The position numbers and the translations under genes are program-made. Below the pieces are notes generated by a model. That model did not search any database. It saw only the letters and a list, made by a program, of their open reading frames with translations, and was not told the origin of the DNA. 64,000 nucleotides of DNA from Algoriphagus winogradskyi (GTDB lineage: Bacteria > Bacteroidota > Bacteroidia > Cytophagales > Cyclobacteriaceae): assembly GCF_900182815.1 (NCBI RefSeq), contig NZ_FXUA01000012.1:1-64000 (forward strand), read 5' to 3'. Shown here piece by piece: positions 63,984 through 64,000 of the stretch. Position 1 is the first letter of the stretch. Every line of letters begins with the position of its first letter.

Positions 63984-64000
63984 GGATGGAGATAGCTGGT

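Overview
The window comes from a low-to-medium G+C member of the Bacteroidota, most likely Cytophagales (Algoriphagus/Cyclobacteriaceae type). This rests on a type IX secretion (T9SS) C-terminal sorting domain, a GLPGLI-family protein next to an outer-membrane beta-barrel protein, several LytTR regulators, a fused E1 alpha/beta ketoacid dehydrogenase, Tat-exported Gfo/Idh/MocA and GH3-family proteins, and promoters of the TAnnTTTG / TACTTTG kind. No phage, conjugative element, CRISPR array, rRNA or recognisable tRNA is visible. The species call is inference.

Layout. 1-10431 (minus): a giant secreted surface protein running off the left edge (signal peptide, four ~1.1 kb modules, DUF11-like repeats, Ig-like repeats, near-identical 255-bp units) and a 777-residue paralogue of its N-terminal module that ends in a T9SS sorting domain. 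10690-14668: a PAS/GAF histidine kinase divergent from a LytTR response regulator and a receiver-less LytTR protein. 14771-16327: bicupin and YceI proteins. 16550-22394: a signalling locus in which a GLPGLI plus beta-barrel operon faces a kinase/OmpR-type regulator operon across a shared promoter carrying three GTTAA boxes at 10-bp spacing. 22395-22771: palindromic repeats and a well-folded candidate RNA. 22772-31715: mostly exported metabolic enzymes and hydrolases (serine hydrolase, D-amino-acid oxidase, alpha/beta hydrolase, M28 peptidase, Gfo/Idh/MocA, PQQ-type sugar dehydrogenase). 31883-36409: a transglutaminase-like gene and a tandemly duplicated thioredoxin-domain gene with a visible duplication scar. 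36419-39730: a frameshifted small lipoprotein, DUF3109 and DUF4442 genes, RNase P RNA, and an NtrC-like regulator without a DNA-binding domain. 39747-50821: a 39-aa lipoprotein, LuxE-like, lipoprotein, fused E1, alanine dehydrogenase, a repeat-rich intergenic stretch, LysE/GH3, YggS and a 48-aa membrane protein. 51268-57091: a phosphorelay-like cluster (degenerate kinase-like protein, HPt, LytTR regulator) convergent with a 1446-residue hybrid kinase. 57874-64000: KdsB, a capsule/exopolysaccharide export pair (Wzc- and Wza-like) and a GNAT acetyltransferase, surrounded by heptanucleotide and palindromic repeats.

No single new multi-gene system stands out with certainty. The strongest leads are: (1) the candidate structured RNA at about 22588-22663; (2) the triple GTTAA operator between the GLPGLI operon and its probable two-component regulator; (3) hairpin repeats around ald and the right edge whose arms change in a compensatory way; (4) the LytTR protein with an unrecognised N-terminal half and the kinase-like/HPt/LytTR cluster; (5) the TlpA-like tandem duplication. 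All calls were made by reading the sequence; no alignment or database search was run.
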